The notes beneath the pieces are model-generated. The model saw only the letters and a program-made list of their open reading frames with translations. It ran no database searches and had not been told where the DNA came from. A stretch of 64,000 nucleotides of DNA, from contig CM068322.1 in the NCBI GenBank assembly GCA_034766995.1, forward strand, positions 1,128,589 to 1,192,588. Reading direction: 5' to 3'. Of the stretch, positions 35,025-48,051 are shown piece by piece (position 1 is the stretch's first letter; every line of letters starts with the position of its first letter). Source of the DNA: Acanthacorydalis orientalis (Eukaryota > Arthropoda > Insecta > Megaloptera > Corydalidae). A program made the position numbers and the translations under genes.

Positions 35025-36278
35025 CTAGGGTAGCGTATAGATACTTATCCGTATTTGACAAGAGATGTCACCACTGATATCAAACGTCAATATCTATTAA
35101 CAGCATCATCTTTCAAACTACTGCTGTCAAAGTTTGAGCACAATACGATAATTACCTTACTTTCGATAGGAATTCATGGAAAACAACTATTGCTTTTTTT
35201 TAGCTATAAAAAAATTCAGTACCGGTCGGTGATTAAATTTCTGTTTTTGGATGGGAAAACGTGTGAATAAATTAAAGAGAAGTTACATGCTGTCTACGGG
35301 GACTACACCTTCGATGACAACCGTCAGATATTGGTTCAATGAATTTAAACGTGGTCGTACAAGTGTTTGTGATGAAGAACGTCCAGGTCGACCAATTGAG
35401 ATGATTGAAAAAAATGATGGCATTGTTAAATTGCATTTATATAAATCAAAGTGCATGAGATAGTAGAGATAATAGGCAACTCAGATGAATGTGTACGGAA
35501 CATCTTACACAAACATTGGGATGCGTGCCGTGTTTGCTCACAATGGACCAAAAACGCATTCAAAAGAACATTTCAAAAGAGTGCTTAACGATATTTGAAC
35601 TTAATCGAAGTGAATTTGTGCGTCAATACATAACCGCTGATGAAACATGGATCCATCACCATATACCTGAAATGAAATAGCAATCAAAACAATAAACTTC
35701 TCCTGGCAAATGTGCACCAAAGAAAACAAAAGACATTGCATCTGGAAAAGTTATGGCGATTGTTTTCTGAGATGCTCATGGAATATTACTAATCGACTAT
35801 CTTGAAAAAGAGAAAACAATAACGGAAGCCTATTATGGATCATAACTGGACCAGATAAATGACGTAATCAAGAAAAAATGTCCTCATTTGGCAAAGAAAA
35901 AAATGCTCTTCCATCACGACAATCCACCATCACACAAATCAACAACTGCGATGGCAAAATTTCATGAATTGCACTATTAATTGCTTTCAAATCCACCATA
36001 TTTTCCAGATTTAGTACGGTGTGATTTTTTTTGTTTCCATACTTAAAGAAATGGGTCGGAAGTAAAAGATTTGCATCTAATTTGGAAGTCATAGCTGCTG
36101 TTAATGCTTATTTTGAGAAGTTTGACAAACTGTGCTATTCGGGAGGGATAAGAAATTATAAATACGTTGGACTAATCGTATTAAGTTAAAAGGAGATTAC
36201 CTTAAAAAATAAAAAAGAATTTGTTCAAAAAAAATATGTTTTCTTGTCAAACACAGGTACTGATCACTCTACCTTTCC
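35025..36278 (+). mobile_element. Full-length but decayed mariner element
   Basis: It spans 1254 bp, the usual mariner length. The left end CTAGGGTAGCGTATAGATAC follows TA at 35023-35024. The right end, read in reverse, is GGAAAGGTAGAGTGATCAGT and is followed by TA at 36279-36280. The TIRs are diverged but alignable, and both continue into TTTGAC. It is the only DNA transposon here that keeps both the HTH and the catalytic regions. Confidence 0.8.
35215..36212 (+). pseudogene. Mariner transposase pseudogene
   Basis: The N-terminal helix-turn-helix reads YRSVIKFLFLDGKTCE, then (next frame) TTVRYWFNEFKRGRTSV and EERPGRPIEMI. The catalytic part has ITADETWIHH (first Asp), KVMAIVF, LFHHDNPPSHKS (second Asp) and FPDLVRCDFFLFP (third Asp of D34D). 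The C-terminus RWTNRIKLKGDYLKK ends at about 36212. At least four stops or frameshifts interrupt it, so no functional protein is made. The motif order and length are those of a complete mariner transposase of about 340 residues. Confidence 0.88.
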
Positions 36279-36280
36279 TA

Positions 36281-37339
36281 TCTTCCCCTCTTATCTTCCT
36301 AAAAATGGTTCAAAATTTCCTATCGTAACTGTTAGGTGTTGCAAGCATTACAGGAAATGTTTTTGATATCTTTATTACAGCAATGATGCCAAAATCATCT
36401 ATAATTTCAGCAAAATAATACTATAGCATACACGTTCGTGGAACTAATGATACTCAAAATGTATAATCCCATGCTTCAATGATTTACGATATTTTCAAAA
36501 ATTGTCTGATTTATTAGTAGACTTTTACTTTTTACTATGTTATTTCAAAGAATTTGTTTATACGGACAAACTATACATTATTTTTTTTGAATTTAAAAAT
36601 AATCCTGTAAAACAAATAAATAAAATATAGCCCGAGTTTAAGAGTAGTTGTCGAATGAGCTATAATTTAAATGCAAGTAAAAGTAATCATTGATCAGGTA
36701 TTATTTTCACATACAATATTATATAATTATATTTCCAGAAGTTAAAAAATGTAATATAATTTATAGTATCATTTTATTATATTTTTCAAAAGTTATAAAT
36801 ACAAAAAACATTTGAGTATTTTTCATTAAATTTATTTTATAAGAATAAGTAATATCATAAATGAAAAAATACATTCACATTTTATATAATTATCTAAGAA
36901 ACCAAACTTTCATCTTTCTTACGCGAAATAATGTAGATTCCAATAATTAATGTTATACTTTAGCATGGCGATATGCATTTCGATGGTAATAACAAGAAGA
37001 GCAAAGGACATATATCTATCAGACAAAATGAGGACATAATATCTATCAGCTAAAAAAACTCAAAAATTTACGGGAAAGATATAAGAGATTACATAAAGAT
37101 TATATTCACAAAAAAATAATTCAATTGATATCTTTCATTCTCTATTTTATAAAAAAATGAAGAGTAGATGATTTATTTTATGAAGAGTAGATGATTTTCA
37201 ACAAAACAGTAGTTTTAAAAATGATTTATTAGAACACAAAAAAGATCCTAAGAAAATAAATAAATGCAAAACACTTATTCTTATAGTAATATTTTATATT
37301 CTTGTATATGTATGTTTGTAACTGTATACATAATTCATA
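36281..37339. other. AT-rich spacer, nothing recognised
   Basis: No coding relic or TIR pair was seen. Confidence 0.5.
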
Positions 37340-37492
<153 letters not shown>

Positions 37493-37624
37493 ATATTAGT
37501 ACCATTTAAAATCTTAATTTCATTTATTATAAAAGAAATATTAAATAATTCCTATTTCAATCTAATTATCTTTTTTATACATTTTAAATAAACTATAGCA
37601 ATTTAATTGAAAAACCTCATTATT

Positions 37625-37628
<4 letters not shown>

Positions 37629-37676
<48 letters not shown>
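37629..37676. repeat. (TA)n microsatellite next to a mariner derivative
   Basis: A TA repeat of about 48 bases just before the element at 37680. Confidence 0.95.
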
Positions 37677-37678
<2 letters not shown>

Positions 37679-37679
37679 G

Positions 37680-38165
37680 TGTAAAAATTAATTCTGTGGC
37701 TTTAAACTATATCAATCATAATTCTGTTTACATTTAAAATATTTTGTCGTTGTCTTAGGATTTTAAAGTGCCAACCATGTAAAAACACTATTTATCTTGG
37801 CTAAACACTTGATATAATCTGGAAAAACAGTAATGAATATGATGTCGTCCGAAAAATCGAATATTAGGCATTACATACTTTTCGTAATCTAGATAAAAAA
37901 AATACTTCTGAAGCCATGGGAATGATTTGTACAGCTTTCGAGAAAGTATTATGTAATATGTAACATGCAAAAAGTGGAAAAGGAACTAACAGAGTGGAAG
38001 TGGTTCGAAAATGTATTACGACTTCATCGACTCAAAGCCGCCATATTTTTTTCGACAAGAGATTCGTCAGTTACCCGACAGCTGGAGCAAAATTATATAA
38101 AATAAACGGGATGTTTTGAGGATTAAAATGTATTCTACTTTTCCGTAAACATTTATTTTTTATAC
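37680..38165 (+). mobile_element. Internally deleted mariner derivative, copy 2 of 2
   Basis: Aligns over about 450 bp with 6470-6945. ATG at 37842-37844 opens MSSEKSNIRHYILF, a mariner-like N-terminus, followed in another frame by EAMGMICTAFEKV. After a jump the reading RQEIRQLPDSWSKII matches a mariner C-terminus. The catalytic region is missing, exactly as in copy 1, so both descend from one deleted ancestor. The antisense frame is also open in both copies and ends at the equivalent stop. Confidence 0.62.
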
Positions 38166-38197
38166 GAAAGGCACATAATTAAATGTAGACCTAATGT

Positions 38198-38213
38198 GTG
38201 TATATATATATAC

Positions 38214-38284
<71 letters not shown>

Positions 38285-38286
38285 CA
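38198..38286. repeat. (TACA)n(TA)n array
   Basis: TACA units flank a TA run of about 60 bases. Confidence 0.95.
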
Positions 38287-41281
38287 TGTAACATTTTTCG
38301 AAAATACTTTTTCACACCTTTCAAAACTTCATAAAGAATAAGAAGTGCTAGATACTTCATATTTTAGAATGTGTTCAATCCACTTCAACGATTCTTTAAT
38401 CCTTGCAATACACTTTCTTGCTTTCTTGTCTATGTGTCGTCTTTTGTTACTTGAGATCTATTGTTTAAATTTGTCTAGAGTCTCTTCTGTCTTAGACTAC
38501 AGTTCTTTACAAGACATTGTTTTATATTTTTGATGTTCGAGATGTTCACTATTTTTATGTGAAACATGTACTGTCTATTCACTTTGTATACCTTTTTTAT
38601 ATCAATAAAATCAGTTTGGTATATGTAGCATTTTATAGTTAGTATGTATAGAATTTTTAATTTAAATATATTTTGGAAAAAAATAGTAAATTAAAAAAGA
38701 ATTTAATTATGAATATGCATTTATCTAAAACATATTTGTTTTATGATATAAAAAATATGAAATAATAAAAGTTAAATTTGACAATACAACATTCATTAAT
38801 AACTTTCTATATATGAATTGCCTTAATATCCTAAAAATGAAGCTAAAATAAAATATTATACTTGAATACTAATATAATTTAATATTATTAACGATATCTA
38901 CACAAAGTGATAATTCTTAAACTATTTTCTTGTTTTTACGATATTTTATTGAAAACTCACAAAAAATATTCTCGTATATACAATGTATATTCTAGAAATT
39001 AATTTGAAATAATTTTTTTACTGTAGTATTAGAAATATACAATATATTGATTTTATTTTAATAAATTTGAAATATTTGCATAAAATTGTAGAAACATATA
39101 TCATACATATTTGAAGAATAAATTTGAAAAAAATATCTGTTTTAAAGGTTATTACAGATACACACATACTTTACTTACAGTTATGAATAAGCATTATTTT
39201 ACATATAAAAACACCTATTAATCTCCCCTTTTTTGCGGACGAAGTGACGAGAAATGTTTTCTTTGTCAGCTCGGATACATGCTGTAGTATATAATTTCGT
39301 TCTAAGGTATTTTTTATGTTTAAATATATCATGTTGTAAAAACCAATGAACAGTTTTTTTCTTTCTATATTTATTTCTATTTTCATGTCAATTTTGACGG
39401 CGTATATACTAATTTTATCATAAATTGAAGCTTATGATGTTAATACCTTTTTAAAATGTCAGTAAAGTATTCTTTTCGTTTGTGTAGTAAATAGAAAAAC
39501 AGAGCCTTAATAGCTTCTACTTTTTCTAAAGATTCTAATTCTAATGTGTTTTATCAATGTTAGATTGAACATTTTCAATATTTCTTCTTCTTTTCAAAAC
39601 ATGACGTTTCGATTAAAAATTAACGAAATTTTCTTAAGGTAAGTTTAAGACTATTCTGTTTCTATGATTTTTAAATTACTTGTATTAATTTTTTTCTTCG
39701 GTATTTATCCCTTAGTTATAGAAATCATAAATATTCATTACTTTGAAAATGTTCTATTACTGTTGTCTATTCAAAATAATATTTCTATTCCAATTGTCTC
39801 TCGAAAACATGTTCTAACATGTATTTTGTTTCCAATAATTGCAAAACGACTGCTACAAGAAAGTAAAATTTGATCTATAAAAGAGAAATGACTTGTGCTT
39901 CTGTCCAATATAAGCGTCAAATACCTATACAAGTCATTTAATTTTTATTTTAAGCACAGACATTATTACACCAAATTTTTATTGCACTCGAATTTTGTTT
40001 TAATTTATTCTAAATTATGCACTATTTTATTATCATTTATCCTTTCGATTTTTCCAATTTTCTGCAGCTCTGTCTTTTTTACTTTCAGATATTGTAGATT
40101 TTTTAGAGAAATCTAATGATGAGAAACTTAAATCGATTTTACATTCTGATATTTTTTTTAATCAATCATAGTCTATTTATGTATTTATATCACATCAAAT
40201 ATTTCAAAAAAGGATATCAAATTAAACTTCAATGAACATAATACGTTTTAACTCGCACTATATTATTTTTTTATTGATAAATAAAACTAAATTGTATGAA
40301 CGAAAAGATATATTATGAAGTATGACACAAAGCTCAGTTAAACATGTAAGCGACTACCACTTTGTTGAATTTTAACTCCTTAATACATTTAGTTACGTTG
40401 CATGTTCACATTTTATCCATAATTACTTTCTTATAGCTAAACAGAGTCGACAATTTCGTCCCAGAAGACTATCCAACATTTTTTACTTTGACCTTTAGTG
40501 ACTATTGTAAACATAGATTATAATATTGTAAGCAACATAAAGAAAAAAAAATTAGAAATTCATTGAAAGTTTAGAAATAAATATTAATTATATAATAAAA
40601 AATAAGTAACTATTGTAGAAAATTTAAAATAATGGGTTATATAATGACTATTATTGTGAATATATTTTATAATATTGAAAGAAATATGGATAAAAAGCAG
40701 TCAAGAATCTTTAAGGGAGAGGAGAAATAATTTTTAATTAACATAATTAAAAAATACTTTTTTTTTCTGAATAAATCGAGAAACAATAATGTTGACAGCT
40801 TTATGAACAATAAACTACACCTAAAAAAGCACTATCAAAGCAGCAGGTCAAATATTTTAAATCAATAAAAAAAATACAACAAAAAGTTTGCAGCAAGTCG
40901 CATTCACATATTATTGTTCAAATATTATATCAAATCAATTGTAAGCAACAATTAACAAATAATTTCAACAATTATAATATAAAAATGTATGAGAAGCTAC
41001 AATTCAGGTTAGTCAGTTACCACTGATTTCACAATGAGCAGGTACAACTTTTACAAAATATAATTAATAACTTATCCATTTTATATAAGATTAAATATTT
41101 TGATTACCTACAGTTTCTACTATTCTAACTTCAAAAATATCTCAAAAATTTAGTAAAGCTCAAAAATAAATGTACAAAATATCTCAATAGATTTAATATC
41201 GTTTCAAATTAAAATAAATTGCGATTGTCTACAGCAGAATTTGTGCAACGTTATCCAGCCAATAGCCAAATGATTAATAAT

Positions 41282-41312
<31 letters not shown>

Positions 41313-41811
41313 ATTTTTTTCTAAGATTTTGGAATTACTGTCGAATGAAACACGATAATATTTTACTCAATTTCATACAATGAAAACGTCATTTCAATAT
41401 TATAAAAATAATATAAAATTTAATCAATTCTGTTTTAGATTAAATTAAAGAAATATCAATGGTTATATAGAATGTACATACATTGTGTAGCTTTCATACA
41501 CAGCACTTGAAGTATTTTTAAATGTGTGTTGTAAATGATAATAATTTCAGTAAATGTATACTTTTTTAAAAAATAAAAATAGATTGATTTACATTATGTA
41601 CCTTTTTAGTTTCACATATACATCTGTATTCTATCAATGTCAAACATTACCTCTCTATTATAATAAAAATATTCTATCGGAAAGACTGATTGTCATACAT
41701 TTTTTTTTGTATTATAAAAATAGAATTCTAATAAAATGTAAATAACAGATATATAAATAATAACAAAGTCTAATAATGTAACATATACAAGAAACAATGT
41801 ATCTATATATA
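38287..41811. other. AT-rich spacer, nothing recognised
   Basis: It contains a short TA repeat at 41284-41311. Hydrophobic ORFs at 39664-39873 and 39895-40116 have no recognisable domain, and their composition follows the local T-richness. Confidence 0.5.
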
Positions 41812-42731
41812 CGAGGTCAGACAATTAAGTAGTGCGACCGATTTTTTTTCTCGGCCTGTGGTAACACTGCGAACCTGTAACTCCGCCACCGTAATAGCAG
41901 ATACCTACTCTCTCGATTGAGACCTTGACCACCCTCGTACGATCATTTCTTCGCCAGCTGTTTAGTGTTTTGTAACAACGCGCGAGTAGTGCATGTCACG
42001 AAGCCCACCGAATGAACATCGCTCAAGATTGTCTCGAGCAGGTTGAAAGTGATCCTACTCTTCTCGATCGAGTTATTACTGGTGATGAAAGTTGGTTCTT
42101 TCAATATGACCCCGAAACTAAACGACAAAGCCAACAGTGGCTGTCCCCTGGAGCACCAAGGCCGAAGAAGGCGAGAATGAGCAAGTCCAAAGTGAAAACC
42201 ATGTTTATTTGCTTCTTCGACAGCAAAGGGGTGGTTCACAAAGAGTTCGTACCACCTGGACAAACCGCAAATCAAGTATTCTACCGCAATGTGCTCGAAA
42301 AATTACGAAAAAGGGTGCTCAGAGTGCGTCCAGAGATCGCGAAGACTTGGGTTCTGCATCACGACAATGCTCCCTGTCACAGTGCGTTCAGTGTCTCTCA
42401 GTTTTTGGCGTCTAAAGGCATCGCAACGTTACCACAACCGCCCTATTCACCGGACATGTCACCCTGCGACTTTTTCCTATTCCCCCATATGAAAAAAATC
42501 GTAAAGGTCGACATTTTGACTCCGTTGAAGATATCCAAGAATCTGTGACGAGGGTACTCGGAGAGGTCCCACAAGAAGTGTTCCAGAATTGTTACGAAAA
42601 CTGGAAAACTCGCTGGAATACGTGTATAGATGCGGGAGGGGACTACTTTGAAGGGGATCGCAGCGATGTACCTTAATTTTTAAATATACTCGATTTTTGA
42701 ATTTTGTCGCATTACTTAATTGTCTGACCTC

Positions 42732-42732
<1 letters not shown>
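41812..42732 (+). mobile_element. Mariner element, family A copy 3
   Basis: 921 bp with TIRs CGAGGTCAGACAATTAAGT. The left flank is TA (41810-41811). The right flank begins TG and runs into a (TA)n array. It is close to the copies at 7638 and 18749. It shares the ATCGTAAAGG 1-base deletion with the 7638 copy but has a different N-terminal deletion junction, resembling the 18749 copy instead. Confidence 0.93.
42012..42676 (+). pseudogene. Mariner transposase, HTH deleted and frameshifted (copy 3)
   Basis: The frame starts at an internal ATG (MNIAQDCLEQVESDP) and runs open through RVITGDESWFFQYDPETKRQ (first Asp), KSKVKTMFICFFDSKG, HHDNAPCHSAF (second Asp) and YSPDMSPCDFFLFP (third Asp, 34 residues later). 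A 1-base deletion then changes the frame after KKIVK, and the ORF stops at 42548. The ancestral C-terminus continues in another frame to 42676. The N-terminal DNA-binding domain is absent. Of the three family A copies this one and the 7638 copy keep all three aspartates. Confidence 0.88.

Positions 42733-42790
<58 letters not shown>
42733..42790. repeat. (TA)n microsatellite abutting a mariner end
   Basis: About 55 bases of TA repeat directly after the family A terminus. Confidence 0.95.
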
Positions 42791-42794
<4 letters not shown>

Positions 42795-42869
42795 TTCACT
42801 GAAAGAAAAAAATGTTTCTCTGGAAAGTCATGCGGTAAAAGTGAAACTTCTGTCCGTTCTATTTTCGGT

Positions 42870-43283
42870 TTAATAAAAATATTTTTTTCTGAATTTCTTA
42901 TGAGCACTTTTATGAAGACTGAAATTACTGTACAGAATATTGAGTTCACTTGCATTTATCGTCGGCTGATTGCTAGTTCCTGGTACTGCGAATCTTTCAT
43001 ACTTATTTAAATCTACAAGTTGAGCAACACTGTCAACAGCTGTTTCGGCGGCAAGTCCTGATGGAGAACCACTCTCATGCAACGCTTTCTTCCGTTGTCG
43101 ATATTCCCGTGCGCGTTGCGCTGCACTTTTGGGTATTTTGGGAGGCTTTTCTGCTGTTTTCTTTTCGAGATGTTTCCTCACTAGACGTGCATCGGGTGTT
43201 AAAATACAATCCGCCGAAATAGTACTCGTTGATGGTACAGAAAAATCAACTTTTACCCACCAATTCCGTAGCCCCCACGCCAC
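42870..43283 (-). CDS. Unrecognised 137-residue ORF with a basic region
   Basis: The ORF starts at 43283 (MAWGLRNWWVKVDF). Residues about 38-67 are strongly basic and contain KSAAQRAREYRQRKKA, a helix-prone basic stretch like those before leucine zippers or in DNA-binding regions of transposon-encoded proteins. The later part (AETAVDSVAQLVDLNKYERF, then PGTSNQP) is not low complexity, and base composition is far less AT-rich than around it, which argues for real coding ancestry. The last 30 residues run into AT-rich DNA and may not be original. No family could be named. It could be an exon of a host gene or the first exon of an unclassified transposon. A direct repeat lies just upstream. Confidence 0.4.
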   Translation of the reverse strand: MAWGLRNWWVKVDFSVPSTSTISADCILTPDARLVRKHLEKKTAEKPPKIPKSAAQRAREYRQRKKALHESGSPSGLAAETAVDSVAQLVDLNKYERFAVPGTSNQPTINASELNILYSNFSLHKSAHKKFRKKYFY

Positions 43284-43299
43284 GACTAATACTTCGTGT

Positions 43300-43372
43300 C
43301 ACGTTGAGACAATACATATTTTGTGACGCGTGCAAACGGGTTTACCCTAGATATAAAAGTTTCACTTAAAAT
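43300..43372 (+). repeat. Direct repeat, copy 1
   Basis: CGTTGAGAC, then GTGCAAACGGGTTTACCCT, then GATATAAAAGTTTCACTT. It matches 43698-43782 with some differences, in the same orientation and about 395 bp apart. Confidence 0.7.
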
Positions 43373-43697
43373 ATTCTCTTTACGGTGTATTTCGACTTTT
43401 CCTGGTTACCTGTCAAACATCAAAACGTTGGTGTTTTCATGGAAAATTCAAACAGAAAGTATATGCAGTGTACACTATAAATAATACACTCTGAAAAACG
43501 TGTTCACAGTAAAATAAGATGATTTAAATTTATAATAATAATACTGTTCTTATTCATGACCACTGTTTATAATATATGACACACGGGTATTTCGGGGGCC
43601 AAAAGTTACTAATTCTGCCACTGCGAACGCTCCCATCGTATTTCCTCTACATTTCTCCGGGAAGATTTGATTTCGTTTTAAGATTTAAGATTTCGTG

Positions 43698-43782
43698 ATG
43701 CGCGTTGAGACGTTACAAATTTTATGACACGTGCAAACGGGGTTACCCTCGATATAAACATTTCACTCCAAAAAATATGTAA
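43698..43782 (+). repeat. Direct repeat, copy 2
   Basis: GCGTTGAGACG, then GTGCAAACGGGGTTACCCTC, then GATATAAACATTTCACTCC, paralleling 43300-43372. The stretch between the copies is also less AT-rich than average. Confidence 0.7.
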
Positions 43783-43994
43783 AGATTTTGTATTAAATTA
43801 TTATTAACGATGGTATCCGAAGTTACACGAAATTTTCACGAAGAATTATGATATTGTAATAACAACAACTACACATTTTTTTCTACGAATTTTCAGCGTG
43901 AATCATGTTATCGTGTAAAAGTCCTCATATCATCGGTTGTTTCTCGAAGATGGGATTTCTCCGATACTAATCTTAGTCTTGATATTGTGTATTG

Positions 43995-44038
<44 letters not shown>

Positions 44039-44248
44039 CTGACCCTGATTCGTGGAATATGTGGAAAACTATCAAAAAACTCACATAGCAATAATAACTA
44101 CAATGATATGTGCGACTTTATATAACAATTACCTTGCAATATATTCACGTCTATTTATATATTCATGTTTATTTTTTGAGTGTAAACATAATAAGTGAAA
44201 AAAATATACACATAATTTGAAATATGGATTGTAAGATAACATATTAAT

Positions 44249-44301
<53 letters not shown>

Positions 44302-46109
44302 CGTTGAATAATTTTGGGACAAGAAGAAAACACACCAAGAGTCTCCTATAACTCAATTTTTATTTTCTATGAACATTTCCATTATCACATCAAGTATATT
44401 ATAGTTTTACACGACTTCCGCTGTGCTGCAACTATTGCATTACTGTTCAGTAAAATTAATAAGTGGAAATAACTTTGTTCACAACACTTCACATAACATG
44501 AAAACATATTCTACTTGTACCTACTACTAATAAGTACTAACACTATTTTTCTCTCCAACATCTTAATGCACTGCTATTAATCACATATACTTGTGCGAAA
44601 TAACATTTAAATGGATTTTGTGTCTTTGTGCTATTGTAGTTTTTTGCAATGCATTTTTTTGTATGAATCTATTTCGTGTTGACTTAAGAAATGTGTTTAG
44701 AATAAATTTTGTGAAGTGATATGAAATATAGTTTTTATAAAAGTATGTTTATATAATACAGACACGGCCAATGCAGCTCTTATTGTTGAGAATGAATTTT
44801 CCAAGATATAGAATCGGATACATATAAATATATATGTAGTGTGTACATTTGGTAAGTATTTCATATTCTCTTTTGATTAAGTAATTATGACGGATAATGA
44901 ATGTGTATATTCTCTGAAAACATTTTAATTTTAATACTACAAATTTTGTTGCAACACTTTCTGAAATGCTCAAAAAAGAATAGTAACTAACATTTCATAG
45001 AACTTATTTAAAATATAACATTTGAATTATTTTATATTTCAGATGAAAAGATATATATTTATTTTTAAAAAAGAGGAAGGTCTGGTTATGAATTCCGCCT
45101 GTTATTTTCCTACTAACAGAGAATACACATCTTTCTTTCTTGCAAAGAATGAAGAAATATACGAAAAATCATCCTAACATTTTTTGTATCAAATCTACCA
45201 ACAGTTGTATCATTAACGGAATAAAACTGATTTCGACTAAGATTGATGATTTATTCTATGTTCTTTATATTATTGCAGTATAATATCTTACTAGATAAAA
45301 ATACAGAAATAAGAGTGATTAGACTAGAGGATGTGCAAAATAGTTTCAAACATTCTTTTTATGTATTTTGGGTTTTATTTTTGATCAACGATTATTAAAA
45401 AAGTGTATGTAATCTAAAATGAGAGATACTTAGTAGATGATACTGTTAGAACCCACATTATTAAATCTATTTTTTTGTTTTATATTTTAAAAATAGTATT
45501 TAACATGTTTACAGCAAAAAACGGAGACTCAGGGAGGAACAAAACTGATACATAAGATATTCACAGATTGCTTTTAAAAACAAAAAGTTGAAAAAAAAAT
45601 TAGCATGAGATCTTTTTAAAAAGGTTAAAATAAAAATTAATATGAAAACCAAGGATGTCCACAAAAGAAATTCAGATATGTCTGGGCATCCTTTTAATCT
45701 TTTAGTTACTACGAGCCGTTGTAGTGGTTTTCCTTTAAACCATATTTTAGGACAAAATTCCGTTATAATGGCTCTCTTCTTTATCTTGAATTAAAAGTCA
45801 AATGCCTGAAATATGTCATATACTTATAGCGTAATTGAAATCTGTGAAAAGCAGATCGCAGAGCATCACGGTAGAACTGTTCGTACAGTAATTTAGCTCC
45901 GCGTCCAGTTCAGCCGTAGTTTAAGGGTAAAAAAATATTTCTTTTAAAATTCTTTTTAATTCAGTTTTTTTTTTTTTGTTTTTGTCTCTAACTACTTTTC
46001 ACTAAATTAACCAAGAACTGTCTTTATTTTATATAAAACATAGGAGTTCTATAAAATAATAACAAAGAGCAGTTATTTTTAAACAAAGATGATTACACCT
46101 ACCTATAAC
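43783..46109. other. AT-rich spacer with two (TA)n arrays
   Basis: TA repeats lie at about 43999-44030 and 44251-44295. No coding relic was recognised. Confidence 0.5.
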
Positions 46110-46480
46110 CTTTAAAAAGTCTATTTTTTACATTTTCTAAAAGTTTAATGTCTTACAAATATATCCTGAAAATGTTATATTCATATCTGTAAAACTGACA
46201 AAGTTATAGAGTTCTTCGTAAAGCGCCAACTAGAGGTAAAGCTAACAATTCTTAAGTAACTACAGCAGAATCAACTTGTGACTTTAAACGCGTTTCTCTC
46301 GAATCACTATTATTGAAGACAGCGTCCCGTATATTTTGAGCACCAATCACTGGATTGTTTTGAAATTTTCAGGAAATACGCTAAGAAATATTATTAATCG
46401 AATAGCGTGTTTATTTTTTAAAAATAAGAAAACATCTAATATTTACGTACAAATAGTGACATTTTTCACGATTTTTCACG
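46110..46480. repeat. Possible diverged relative of the 1406-2127 MITE
   Basis: Several blocks occur in the same order and spacing as at 1455-1720: CATTTTCTAAAA; AAA-TGAC-AAG-TATAGAG; and TAAACGCGTTTCTCTC versus TTAACGCGTTTTTCTC. Divergence is high and no ends were found. Confidence 0.35.
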
Positions 46481-48043
46481 ATTTTTTCATGATTAAGTTT
46501 CGCTCGGTGCCATTTTTTAAATAAAGATTTTTAAAGTCGTCGAATGTCAATCTATTACATTTGTAACTAACTTTAAAACTCTATTTAGTTTTTTAATTTC
46601 AGATGGTCGGTTTCAGCTAGACAACGGTCACAATCGAATTTCTCAAAGAAATGCCATCCTTTGTTGGCGGACATATCTCTTTTGTTTTTAATATTTTTTA
46701 ATGTTTTTTTTCGACAAAATGCTTTCAATAAATGTACCTTTTATTTAAAAAAAGCATTTCATTATAACCTATATTTTTAGAGAAAACAAATTCTGAATTT
46801 AAACCTCCTTTCATGCCTCTAGATAGGTGAAGCTCCTTAATAGAAACTGGTCACCTAATGTGAGACATTATCCAATATTATTAGTTACTAATAATCAACA
46901 TTATCCATTAAAAAATATAAACTTTCGAACCTTTTATATAAATTAGATAATGAGTATTTTCTTTTATAAAATTAGTATAAAATATAACTAAAATATTTTA
47001 TAAATTTAAAAACATTTATAAATTTAATATTTGAAAGATGAACCATATTTGTCAATTGGAGAATTGGATACAGATTCTGAGATTTGCCACATACATTGTG
47101 CGACAACAGATAACTGTCCTAGACAAAAACGATTTTTCTAGAGACCGCCAAAACAAATATTATGGGTTTTAATCGGGTTAGCCGCACGCTAAATCTGATA
47201 TCTGTCTTATACAAGTATAGATGGAGAAATATCCGTTTTATATTAAATTAAAATATTTACAGATATGAGCATTGATAATGTACTTTAATGGCTGCATACT
47301 TAAGAGCTTTTAATTTTGGTAAATACATTTCTTATTTTCTAGATATCACACAGAAAAAGTATAAGACAAACAATAAATTTAATCGTTCAAACTTTGCCCC
47401 TCGACAGAATATAGTTCTGATACTGTAGCTAAATCACTTCCGTAAAGTAATTCTTTTTTCACTTCACAACCACAAAAACAGCGAGCAGACTGTTAGACAA
47501 ATTATTATATAATATATTGTATGTCAAATGCAATTTATCGCAGTGTGTGTTCATTTTAACTCTACAAATATTATTGTACATTTTTAGATTAAATAATTAC
47601 AAATAACGAACAAATGAATGTTTTTAACAACAATAGATAGAAGCAATAATGAGTCAAAAACATATTCTGTTGAAACCTTATGTAAAAAGAAACTTGCATC
47701 CCACAAAAATGTTTCACATTTGATGAGATTTGAAAATATTGTTTACTGTCAATTGCGAAAACAGAACCTTACAATTACTATTAAGCACATATACTAAAAT
47801 TAACTATTGAAAAAATATGACATTGAACTGAAAGATTATACTGCATTTATCGCATTCTCGAGATTTAATTCCTTCTGAATACTAAATTTTACAAAATTAT
47901 GTAGATTATGAACATTTTTCCAAACATGATTTAAAAAATGTAATTGAAATACTCATCATTTCAAAATCCACTGAATATTTTATATAGACATATTGATAGA
48001 AATGTCTGTACGAAAATTTTCCAGCGTATTGTTGTAAATAATA
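46481..48043. other. AT-rich spacer, nothing recognised
   Basis: No coding relic or TIR pair was seen. Confidence 0.45.
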
Positions 48044-48051
48044 GTGTAGAA

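Noticed and set aside
39664..40116. Two hydrophobic ORFs that could suggest a membrane receptor
   Set aside because: Composition follows T-rich DNA, there is no family motif, and no splice-linked continuation was seen.
45840..45930. Possible tRNA-like segment near a less AT-rich patch
   Set aside because: No paired acceptor stem, TTCRANY-type T loop or anticodon arm could be assembled.
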